A DNA stretch of 6,895 bases from Fimbriimonadales bacterium (lineage in GTDB: Bacteria > Armatimonadota > Fimbriimonadia > Fimbriimonadales > GBS-DC): contig JAOAES010000065.1 of the NCBI GenBank assembly GCA_026416655.1, positions 1 to 6,895 of the forward strand. The letters are read 5' to 3'. This document shows, one piece after another, positions 1 through 5,394 of this stretch. Position 1 is the stretch's first letter. Every line of letters starts with the position of its first letter. A program made the position numbers and the translations under genes. A model generated the notes under the pieces. That model did not search any database and had not been told where the DNA came from. It saw nothing but the letters and a program-made list of their open reading frames with translations.

Positions 1-2
1 CG

Positions 3-53
3 GGCTTCGTGGGGCTAATCGCGCGACGACGCCAGAAAGAGCGTGATAAGTAA
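3..53 (+). CDS. C-terminal tail of an upstream gene (partial), possible membrane-anchored or PEP-CTERM-like end
   Basis: Reading frame 3 gives GFVGLIARRRQKERDK followed by TAA at 51-53. The tail has a short hydrophobic stretch (GFVGLIA) followed by a run of basic residues. This is how a C-terminal transmembrane segment with a cytoplasmic tail ends, and also how PEP-CTERM sorting signals end. A strong hairpin begins 27 nt after the stop, which supports a real gene end here. The body of the protein lies outside the window, so neither the family nor the presence of an upstream PEP motif can be checked. Frame 2 also stays open until a TGA at 44-46, so the choice of frame rests on the hydrophobic-basic pattern. 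Confidence 0.45.
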   Translation, partial: GFVGLIARRRQKERDK

Positions 54-80
54 AACCCTATCGCACCTCCTTTCTCGGGC

Positions 81-103
81 TTCCCCTCGCAGCGCGAGGG
101 GAA
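81..103 (+). terminator. Strong GC-rich hairpin after the upstream gene, probable terminator
   Basis: TTCCCCTCGC (81-90) and GCGAGGGGAA (94-103) form a perfect 10-bp stem with a 3-nt loop (or 9 bp with a 5-nt loop). It sits 27 nt after the stop of the upstream frame and just before a new promoter. The sequence that follows (CCTTACCCCTT) is only weakly T-rich, so this is not a textbook intrinsic terminator. Confidence 0.6.
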
Positions 104-112
104 CCTTACCCC

Positions 113-142
113 TTGACTTTACCTCGCTGAATCAGCCATAAT
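113..142 (+). promoter_or_regulatory. Sigma-70-like promoter for the EF-G paralogue
   Basis: A -35 box TTGACT (113-118; 5/6 to TTGACA) and a -10 box CATAAT (137-142; 5/6 to TATAAT) are separated by 18 nt. Transcription would start near 149-150, giving a leader of about 117 nt before the ATG at 267. The leader contains no clear structure or small ORF that I would support. Confidence 0.65.
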
Positions 143-266
143 ATAGCCGCTGGGGCGCAGGCAACACGGCGAATGCGCGAGCCTCACTGCACGCACGCAG
201 GGGGCTTAATTTTACGTATCCATCCGACCATTCGTCGATTCACTCTACACAAACAGGAGTCAGGCG

Positions 267-2357
267 ATGAAACAGTACGCGCTGGAGCAGATTCGCAATG
301 TTGCGTTGGCGGGACACGGCGGCAGCGGGAAAACCACGCTTGCCGAGCATCTCCTCTACATGGCGGGGCACATCGACCGCGTCGGCACGATCGAAGCAGG
401 CAACACCGTCTCGGACTTCGACCCCGAAGAACAACGCCGCAAAATCAGTCTCAGCACAACGCTTTTGCCCATCGAGTGGGATGGACACAAAATCAACCTC
501 TTAGATACGCCCGGCTTCCCCGACTTTATTGGTGAACTCTATAGCGCGTTGCAGGTGGTGGACGCCGTTGTGCTGGTCGCGCCCGCGCAGGCGGAGCTGG
601 AGGTCGGCTTCGAGAACGCCTGGGAACTGTGTGAGGCGCGTAAACTCCCTCGTTTTATCTTCGTGAACAAAATGGAACGCGACGGGGCGGACTATCGCGG
701 GCTGGTGAACCATCTGCGCAGCATCTACGGCAACCGCATCGTGCCACTGCAAGTGCCCATCGGCGCAGAGGCGCAGTTCAAAGGCGTGGTGGATGTGCTG
801 CATCAGAAAGCCTACACGGGCAAAGACCGCGACATCAGTGCGTCGCCCGTGCCTGACGATTTGCAGGAACTGGTTGGGCGCGCGCGCGAGCTGCTGATGG
901 AAGCCGCTGCCGAAACCGACGACGCCCTGCTGGAGAAGTACCTCGAAGGCAACCCGCTTACCGACGAAGAACTCGTGCATGCGTTCCACGAAGGAGTCCG
1001 CAAGGGGCAGATTGTGCCCGTGCTGTGTGGTTCGGCGGCGTTGGGCGAAGGGCTGGCGCCGCTGCTGCAGGCGATTGTCGAACTCGCGCCCAGCCCCGCG
1101 GAAGCCCCCCCGCCCGCCGCGAAAGACCTGCGCAAGGACGAACCCATCGAACTCAAACCTGACCCCAGCGCGCCGTTAGCCGCCTTCGTGTTCAAAACCA
1201 CTGCCGACCCCTTCGTCGGCAAGCTCACCTTCTTCCGAGTCTATTCGGGCACGCTCAAGGGCGACTCGCAGGTCTATAACCCCCAGAAAGAGCGCGACGA
1301 GCGCATCGGACAGGTGTTCTATCTGCGCGGTAAGAACCAGATTGCCACCACGGAAGTGCGCGCGGGCGACATCGGCGTCGTGGCGAAACTTCAGGAGACG
1401 GGCACGGGGCACACGCTCTGTGACAAGAGCCGCCCAGTCGCTATCGAGCCAATCAAGATGCCCGACCCCATCTATACCGTCGCGGTCGTCGCCAAGTCGA
1501 AAGCCGACGAAGACCGAATGGGACCCGCGCTCGCCCGCCTGCAGGAAGAAGACCCCACCTTCCACGCTCGGCGCGACCCCGAAACGGGACAAACCCTGCT
1601 TTCGGGCATGGGCGATTTGCACCTCGAGGTGATTATCGACAAGCTCAAGCGCAAGTTCAACACGGAAGTGGAAACCGTGGATCTGCGCATCCCCTACCGC
1701 GAGACGATAACCCGCCCGGTGCAGCGCGTCGAAGGCAAGTTCAAGCGTCAGACAGGCGGACGCGGGCAGTATGGGCACTGCTTCATCAATATGGAGCCGT
1801 TGCCGCGCGGTTCGGGCATCGAGTTCACCGAGAGCATCGTCGGGGGCGCAATCCCGAAAAACTACATCCCTGCCATCGAGAAAGGCATCCGCGAAGCCGC
1901 CGAGAAGGGCATCCAGGCGGGCTTCCCCGCTACCGACTTCAAGATTAACGTGGTGGACGGCTCGTATCACGAGGTGGACTCCTCGGATCAGGCGTTCCGT
2001 ATCGCGGGCAGCCTCGCATTCCAAGACGCGGCGATGAAAGCCGGACCGGTCGTGCTGGAACCCATCTTGGAAGTGGAGGTGGATGTGCCCGAAGCCTTCA
2101 CGGGTGATGTGATGGGCGACCTGAACGGCAGGCGCGGGCGCATCATGGGCATCGAGAGCCTCGGCAACGGCAGACAGCTCATTCGCGCGAACGTGCCGAT
2201 GGGCGAGATGACGCGCTACGCGCTGGAGCTGCGCTCCATCACACGCGGGCGCGGGCGGTTCCGCACCCGGTTCTCGCACTACGAAGAAGCCCCCCCGAAC
2301 GTGGCGCAGCCGCTCATCGAAAAACACAAACGCGAGCGCGAGGCGCAGGAACATTAG
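267..2357 (+). CDS. fusA: Elongation factor G, EF-G-2-like paralogue (translational GTPase)
   Basis: This 696-residue protein has the full EF-G layout and family-typical length. EF-G drives ribosomal translocation by GTP hydrolysis in the cytosol. The GTPase domain spans about 1-290: P-loop GHGGSGKTT (16-24), a switch I region reading EEQRRKISL where standard EF-G has the RGIT signature, G3 DTPGFPDF (80-87), G4 NKME (134-137) and G5 GSA (255-257). A Pro/Ala-rich linker (about 275-305) leads to domain II (about 305-395) and domain III (about 400-480). Domain IV has GGRGQYGH (497-504) and the tip loop YHEVDSS with His568; domain V closes the protein. Canonical EF-G has DTPGHVDF at G3. Here Phe84 replaces the catalytic His, as in the divergent EF-G-2 group (Thermus thermophilus EF-G-2 is the one I recall). 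The gene stands outside a str operon, which also points to a paralogue rather than the housekeeping copy. AGGAG at 255-259, 7 nt upstream, supports this ATG. The cellular role of EF-G-2 proteins is poorly defined. Confidence 0.93.
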   Translation: MKQYALEQIRNVALAGHGGSGKTTLAEHLLYMAGHIDRVGTIEAGNTVSDFDPEEQRRKISLSTTLLPIEWDGHKINLLDTPGFPDFIGELYSALQVVDAVVLVAPAQAELEVGFENAWELCEARKLPRFIFVNKMERDGADYRGLVNHLRSIYGNRIVPLQVPIGAEAQFKGVVDVLHQKAYTGKDRDISASPVPDDLQELVGRARELLMEAAAETDDALLEKYLEGNPLTDEELVHAFHEGVRKGQIVPVLCGSAALGEGLAPLLQAIVELAPSPAEAPPPAAKDLRKDEPIELKPDPSAPLAAFVFKTTADPFVGKLTFFRVYSGTLKGDSQVYNPQKERDERIGQVFYLRGKNQIATTEVRAGDIGVVAKLQETGTGHTLCDKSRPVAIEPIKMPDPIYTVAVVAKSKADEDRMGPALARLQEEDPTFHARRDPETGQTLLSGMGDLHLEVIIDKLKRKFNTEVETVDLRIPYRETITRPVQRVEGKFKRQTGGRGQYGHCFINMEPLPRGSGIEFTESIVGGAIPKNYIPAIEKGIREAAEKGIQAGFPATDFKINVVDGSYHEVDSSDQAFRIAGSLAFQDAAMKAGPVVLEPILEVEVDVPEAFTGDVMGDLNGRRGRIMGIESLGNGRQLIRANVPMGEMTRYALELRSITRGRGRFRTRFSHYEEAPPNVAQPLIEKHKREREAQEH

Positions 2358-2395
2358 CGTCTCCCAAAACGTTCGCGCAGCTTGTGGGAAGTAGA

Positions 2396-2474
2396 CGGTA
2401 CGGCGAGCGTCCCCGCCGATGCGCTTCGGACCGGGAGCAAGTCCATGCGCGATGGTGGGGACGCCGTCGTACCG
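2396..2474. repeat. 79-nt imperfect hairpin between the EF-G paralogue and mgtE
   Basis: CGGTACG (2396-2402) pairs with CGTACCG (2468-2474) and GCGTCCCC (2407-2414) with GGGGACGC (2457-2464), separated by a small internal loop. Inside, GCGC (2421-2424) can pair with GCGC (2447-2450), and GGAC (2428-2431) with GTCC (2441-2444) around a 9-nt apical loop. The whole segment therefore folds on itself. It has no T-tract, so it may be a dispersed palindromic element, a structured RNA or an unusual terminator. Between the EF-G stop and this element (2358-2395) there is only a weak 5-bp TCCCA/TGGGA pairing. Confidence 0.6.
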
Positions 2475-2487
2475 CCGCCTCGCCTAA

Positions 2488-2502
2488 GTGGGCACGCCCC
2501 AC
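2488..2502. promoter_or_regulatory. Small dyad in the mgtE promoter spacer, possible operator
   Basis: GTGGG (2488-2492) and CCCAC (2498-2502) are perfect inverted arms around a 5-nt centre, ending 3 nt before the extended -10 element. A dyad covering the -33 to -19 region would suit a repressor or an activator. No regulator is encoded in the window, and five-base arms can occur by chance in GC-rich DNA. Confidence 0.3.
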
Positions 2503-2505
2503 AAT

Positions 2506-2514
2506 TGGTATAAT
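2506..2514 (+). promoter_or_regulatory. Extended -10 promoter for mgtE
   Basis: TGGTATAAT is a perfect extended -10 element (TGn plus TATAAT at 2509-2514). No good -35 box lies 16-18 nt upstream, which is tolerated for extended -10 promoters. Transcription would start near 2521, giving a leader of about 30 nt. That is too short for an M-box type Mg2+ riboswitch. Confidence 0.65.
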
Positions 2515-2551
2515 CGAAGCCGTCGCACGCTAAAGCTGCACGGAGGCAACG

Positions 2552-3925
2552 ATGGAGAACCGCACGGAGGTCTTGCTCACGGAACTGCGCCAAGCTTTAC
2601 AGCATCCTGACGGCGCGCTGCTGCAACTGTTGGAGGAACACGCGCCTCAGGACATCGCGGAAGCGCTCGCTCTGATGGACAGCCCCGCCGAGCAAGCCCA
2701 CGCCCTCCTGCACATGGACGAGTCCATCGCATCCGAAATCATCGAATACTTAGAACCCGCTTTGGTCGACGAGATTTTCGAGCATATCCCCCTCGAAAAA
2801 GCCGCCCGCCTGCTGCAACTGATTCCCGCTGACGACGCCGCGCAGATTCTCGACGAACTCGATGAGGCGAAGGCGGAAGCGCTCCTGCAACAGATGCCCG
2901 CGCCCGAAGCCCGCGAGGTGCGCGAACTGCTGGAATATCCCGAAAACACTGCAGGACGCCTGATGGTGCGCCAGTACGTGCGCGTGCGTCCCGACTGGAC
3001 CGCCGAAATGACGCTCGACTACCTGCGACAGGTTGGCAGCGAGATCGAGACCATCTATTACCTCTACGTCGTGGACACGCGCCAGCGTCTGGTGGGAGTC
3101 TGTTCTCTGCGCGATGTGGTCATCAGTGACCCTGCCAAGCGCATCGAGCAAATCATGGAGCCAGACCCCATCGTTGTCAAGCCCGATACCGACCAGGAAG
3201 AGGTGGCGAACCTGCTTTCGAAATACGACCTGCTCGCCGTGCCTGTTGTGGACGAGTTGGGGCGTATGCTGGGCATCGTGACGGTGGATGACGTAGTGGA
3301 TATTCTGGTAAGCGAGAGCACGGAGGACGTGCTGAAGCTGGGCGGTGTGGAGGCGACGGAGGAGCCATACTTCCGTCTCACGCCGTGGGACTTAGCACGC
3401 AAGCGTGTGCGCTGGCTGGTGTTTTTGTTCGTGGCGCAGCTCTTTTCAGGCGCAGTGCTGCGCACTTACGATGAGGCAATCCAGGAGGTCACCGCGCTGG
3501 CATGGTTTATTCCCCTGCTGATTGGCTCTGGGGGCAACGCAGGGGCGCAGACGACCACCACGATTACCCGCGCGATTGCTCTGGGCGAGGTGCGCTGGCA
3601 GCACATTCTGCGCGTGGTCGGACGCGAACTACGTACAGGGCTGCTGCTGGGTATGCTGGTGGGCGTCATCGGCATCCTCAACGCGCTGTTCTGGACACGA
3701 CTGGGTTATGACTGGAGCAAGCAAATCAGCATCGCGCTTACGGTGGGGCTGGCGCAGGTCGGCATCATCACCATCGCCACTACGGTCGGCGCGACACTGC
3801 CCCTGATAGCCAAACGGCTCAACATCGACCCCGCCGTGATGTCCGCACCATTCATCACCACCATCGTGGACGCCTCTGGGCTGTTGCTCTATTTCACGCT
3901 GGCACAACAGATTGTGTTCCGCTGA
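2552..3925 (+). CDS. mgtE: Magnesium transporter/channel MgtE
   Basis: This 457-residue protein has the complete MgtE architecture; Thermus thermophilus MgtE is of similar length, about 450. It is a homodimeric inner-membrane Mg2+ channel gated by cytosolic Mg2+. An N-terminal helical domain (about 1-130) is rich in Leu, Glu and Asp, with alternating LLQ/EAL repeats, and ends at ENTAGRLM (131-138). Two CBS domains follow (about 141-200 and 203-258; the second includes VVDELGRMLGIVTVDDVVDIL). A linking plug helix (about 263-285) leads into the membrane part (about 286-457), which has five expected helices. The pore signature PLLIGSGGNAGAQ (GGN at 327-329) and the last-helix motif TTIVDASGLLLYF with Asp440, equivalent to the Mg2+-binding Asp432 of the Thermus protein, are both present. 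GGAGG at 2542-2546, 5 nt before the ATG, supports the start. The gene has its own promoter and precedes a second divalent-metal transporter. No key residue appears to be missing. Confidence 0.96.
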   Translation: MENRTEVLLTELRQALQHPDGALLQLLEEHAPQDIAEALALMDSPAEQAHALLHMDESIASEIIEYLEPALVDEIFEHIPLEKAARLLQLIPADDAAQILDELDEAKAEALLQQMPAPEAREVRELLEYPENTAGRLMVRQYVRVRPDWTAEMTLDYLRQVGSEIETIYYLYVVDTRQRLVGVCSLRDVVISDPAKRIEQIMEPDPIVVKPDTDQEEVANLLSKYDLLAVPVVDELGRMLGIVTVDDVVDILVSESTEDVLKLGGVEATEEPYFRLTPWDLARKRVRWLVFLFVAQLFSGAVLRTYDEAIQEVTALAWFIPLLIGSGGNAGAQTTTTITRAIALGEVRWQHILRVVGRELRTGLLLGMLVGVIGILNALFWTRLGYDWSKQISIALTVGLAQVGIITIATTVGATLPLIAKRLNIDPAVMSAPFITTIVDASGLLLYFTLAQQIVFR

Positions 3926-3943
3926 AACACGCCCGGATAGGGG

Positions 3944-3965
3944 CTCGGCAGCCTCGCCGACCGAG
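3944..3965 (+). terminator. Weak hairpin between mgtE and the CDF gene
   Basis: CTCGG (3944-3948) can pair with CCGAG (3961-3965), or alternatively TCGGC (3945-3949) with GCCGA (3956-3960). The stems are only 5 bp and no T-run follows. It may partly terminate the mgtE transcript, but read-through into the CDF gene is equally plausible. Confidence 0.25.
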
Positions 3966-3984
3966 AATGCTGTCCTGAAGCGGG

Positions 3985-3990
3985 TATATT
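3985..3990 (+). promoter_or_regulatory. Possible -10 box for a nearly leaderless CDF transcript
   Basis: TATATT (3985-3990) matches TATAAT in 5 of 6 positions and ends 10 nt before the ATG at 4001. Transcription would then start at about 3997-4001, leaving almost no leader. This fits the absence of any Shine-Dalgarno sequence in TTTTCTCCGCCG before the start codon. No convincing -35 box is seen. Confidence 0.4.
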
Positions 3991-4000
3991 TTCTCCGCCG

Positions 4001-4936
4001 ATGGCTTTCGCACACGCTTACGAGGAACGATCGAAACGCCGGGCGGCAGTCGTGTCGCTGGGCTATAACCTGACGGCGACGGGGGTGAAGCTGGTCGCCG
4101 CACTGCTGACAGGTTCGGTAAGCCTGCTCTCCGAGGCGTTGCACTCCGCCACCGATGTCGTCGCTTCGTTTTTCGCCTATCTGGGCGTGCGTATCGGCGC
4201 GACGCCCCCCGATGAGCAGCATCCCTACGGACACGGTAAGGTGGAGACGCTCGCGGGGTTCGGAGAGTCGATCCTGCTGATGCTCATCGTGGGCTATCTG
4301 CTGATTGAGGGTGTACGGCGGCTCATCGTCGGCAGTGAGCTGGAACGGCTGGAATGGGGCGTGGGCGTGATGGCGCTCTCGACTATGACAAGCCTGATTG
4401 TGGGGCAGTATGTGTGGCGTACGGGGAAGCGCACGCATTCGCTCGCGCTGATGTCCAACGGGCAGCACCTAATGATCGACTTTTGGACGAGCCTGGGGCT
4501 GCTGATTGCGCTGGGGGTGATTTACTTCACGGGCTGGGTGTTCATCGACGCGCTGCTGGCAATCGGAATCGCACTCTGGCTGTTTCGCGGGGCATGGCAG
4601 TTAGCAAGTCGGGCATTCCACGAACTCATCGACCATCGCCTGCCCCAAGAAGAGCTGGCACTGATTGACCAGATTCTGCATTCGGAGCCGAACCTGCTGA
4701 ACTATCACAACCTGCGCACGCGCCGCGCGGGAGCGATGCGCTATGTGGATGTGCATATCGTGCTGCCTAACGACTGGAGCCTGCAGCAGGCACACGATGT
4801 CGCCGACACTTTAGAGAAGCGCATCGAGCATGCACTACGCCCCGCGGAGGTCACAATCCATGTAGACCCCTACGACCCTGAACGCGCGGCGCTCCGGGAG
4901 CAGAAGAACCTCTACCGCGAAATGCTGGGGAGTTAA
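4001..4936 (+). CDS. Cation diffusion facilitator (CDF) family divalent metal exporter, FieF/YiiP-like
   Basis: This 311-residue protein has family-typical length, six expected membrane helices (about 15-205) and a cytosolic C-terminal domain (about 210-311). CDF proteins are dimeric proton antiporters that move Zn2+, Fe2+, Mn2+ or Cd2+ out of the cytosol. The metal ligands known from E. coli FieF/YiiP line up with a constant offset. The transport site is His48 and Asp52 (helix 2) with His156 and Asp160 (helix 5). The loop site is Asp71, His74 and His78 in PPDEQHPYGHGK. The cytosolic site is His236, His252, His287 and Asp289, with the same 16, 35 and 2 residue spacing as FieF 232, 248, 283 and 285. 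FieF has Asp45 where this protein has His48. The resulting His-Asp-His-Asp site is the arrangement linked to Zn2+ preference in ZitB/ZnT-type members, so zinc is the best guess. The start codon has no ribosome binding site but is preceded by a possible -10 box. The next in-frame alternative, a GTG near residue 18, also lacks one. The gene lies 75 nt after mgtE. Confidence 0.94.
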   Translation: MAFAHAYEERSKRRAAVVSLGYNLTATGVKLVAALLTGSVSLLSEALHSATDVVASFFAYLGVRIGATPPDEQHPYGHGKVETLAGFGESILLMLIVGYLLIEGVRRLIVGSELERLEWGVGVMALSTMTSLIVGQYVWRTGKRTHSLALMSNGQHLMIDFWTSLGLLIALGVIYFTGWVFIDALLAIGIALWLFRGAWQLASRAFHELIDHRLPQEELALIDQILHSEPNLLNYHNLRTRRAGAMRYVDVHIVLPNDWSLQQAHDVADTLEKRIEHALRPAEVTIHVDPYDPERAALREQKNLYREMLGS

Positions 4937-4965
4937 AGCCCCTTAAGGCGTCTCGCCGACGACTG

Positions 4966-5007
4966 CACCACTTGAAACGCCGAGTGGTGAGTGTCCCACA
5001 ATTTTTT
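4966..5007 (+). terminator. Hairpin plus T-tract after the CDF gene, possible terminator
   Basis: CACCACT (4966-4972) and AGTGGTG (4983-4989) form a 7-bp stem with a 10-nt loop, 30 nt after the CDF stop. A run of six T (5002-5007) follows, but about 12 nt beyond the stem. A competing 4-bp stem (GTGG 4984-4987 with CCAC 4996-4999) lies closer to the T-run. The parts of an intrinsic terminator are present, though spaced loosely. Confidence 0.45.
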
Positions 5008-5008
5008 A

Positions 5009-5100
5009 GCAGGGCGCGCCGCAAACGCGCCCCTACAGCAGACTGCGTGTTCCCCGCCTTGCCTCGCGCAAACTGTAGGAGCGCGGTCTCCGCGCCCTGC
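5009..5100. repeat. Long imperfect inverted repeat between convergent genes
   Basis: The left arm (5009-5038) begins GCAGGGCGCG and ends CCCCTACAG. The right arm (5073-5100) begins CTGTAGG and ends CGCGCCCTGC. The outer 10 bp and the inner CCTACAG/CTGTAGG ends match exactly; the middle is imperfect, and 34 nt separate the arms. It lies between convergent genes (CDF on plus, small membrane protein on minus), where a hairpin could end transcripts from both sides. GTAGGAGCGCGG-type palindromes are commonly dispersed in genomes of this kind, so a mobile or amplified intergenic element is a likely origin. The remainder of 4937-5146 holds no supported gene. Confidence 0.65.
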
Positions 5101-5146
5101 GCCGCATTAATCTTGCAGGAATGACAACAGCCTCCGCATTAAAGCC

Positions 5147-5350
5147 CTACGGCCCGCTTGCTCCAGTGCCCGGACGTGCGCCTTGTGGCGGCGCCTGATT
5201 GCCGAACGGGTTCGACTCGTCGCCGAAGGTTTTTTCCACGACCGTGTCGCTGGTGGATTTGTTCGTGCTGGTAAAGTACCATGCACCGACTAAGCCCAGC
5301 ACCAGCACGATTGCGACAATGACCGCCCAGGTTGGAATCTCTTTTTTCAT
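5147..5350 (-). CDS. Small single-pass membrane protein of unknown function, paired with the prepilin-like gene
   Basis: I do not recognise a named family. From the ATG at 5350 the protein has 67 residues. A short start (MKKEIPTW) is followed by one strongly hydrophobic helix (about 8-26, AVIVAIVLVLGLVGAWYF), then about 40 polar residues ending in a Gly/Pro/Ala-rich tail (about 48-67, QAPPQGARPGTGASGP). The single helix follows a lysine-bearing N-terminus without a cleavage motif, so an anchored protein with its tail outside the cytosol is plausible. GGAGG (5356-5360, minus) lies 5 nt before this ATG but only 2 nt before the adjacent upstream ATG at 5353, so 5350 is preferred. A longer frame back to 5392 would run through the hairpin after the pilin stop and is unlikely. 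Its position directly after the prepilin-like gene suggests co-transcription and possibly a shared role in pilin-like surface protein processing or assembly; that role is inference. Confidence 0.72.
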   Translation of the reverse strand: MKKEIPTWAVIVAIVLVLGLVGAWYFTSTNKSTSDTVVEKTFGDESNPFGNQAPPQGARPGTGASGP

Positions 5351-5366
5351 CATCGCCTCCCTAAAG

Positions 5367-5394
5367 AAGTGGGGGGCTAATGCCCCCCGCACTT
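5367..5394 (-). promoter_or_regulatory. GC-rich hairpin between the prepilin-like gene and the small membrane protein gene
   Basis: GGGGGGC (5371-5377) and GCCCCCC (5382-5388) form a 7-bp all-GC stem with a 4-nt loop. AAGT/ACTT (5367-5370 with 5391-5394) extends it across a 2-nt bulge. In the minus-strand message it starts at the pilin stop codon and is followed by ACTTCTTTAG and then the GGAGG of the next gene. It could be a partial terminator or an mRNA-stabilising end that lowers expression of the second gene relative to the pilin. Confidence 0.55.

Noticed and set aside
173..535. 120-residue plus-strand ORF overlapping the EF-G start
   Set aside because: It is out of frame with the clear P-loop GTPase, has no ribosome binding site and an Arg/His-rich shadow composition.
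1176..2354. 392-residue antisense ORF opposite the EF-G paralogue
   Set aside because: It is the reverse-frame shadow of a GC-rich gene. The His/Arg/Asp-rich composition has no domain, and the plus strand is an unmistakable EF-G.
2358..2551. Magnesium riboswitch (M-box) before mgtE
   Set aside because: The predicted transcript starts near 2521, leaving about 30 nt of leader. The upstream 79-nt hairpin lies before the promoter and does not resemble the multi-helix M-box layout.
3629..4468. 279-residue antisense ORF spanning the end of mgtE and the start of the CDF gene
   Set aside because: It crosses two well-supported genes on the other strand and shows only low-complexity His/Arg/Gln-rich translation with no start signal.
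5114..5122. TGCAGGAAT shared between the intergenic region and the minus strand upstream of the prepilin gene (about 6379-6387)
   Set aside because: Nine shared bases may reflect a common motif of this genome, but two copies in about 7 kb are not enough to claim a site.
5351..5392. N-terminal extension of the small membrane protein (81 residues instead of 67)
   Set aside because: The extension would be translated through the GC hairpin and the ribosome binding site; the GGAGG lies just before the ATG pair at 5353/5350.
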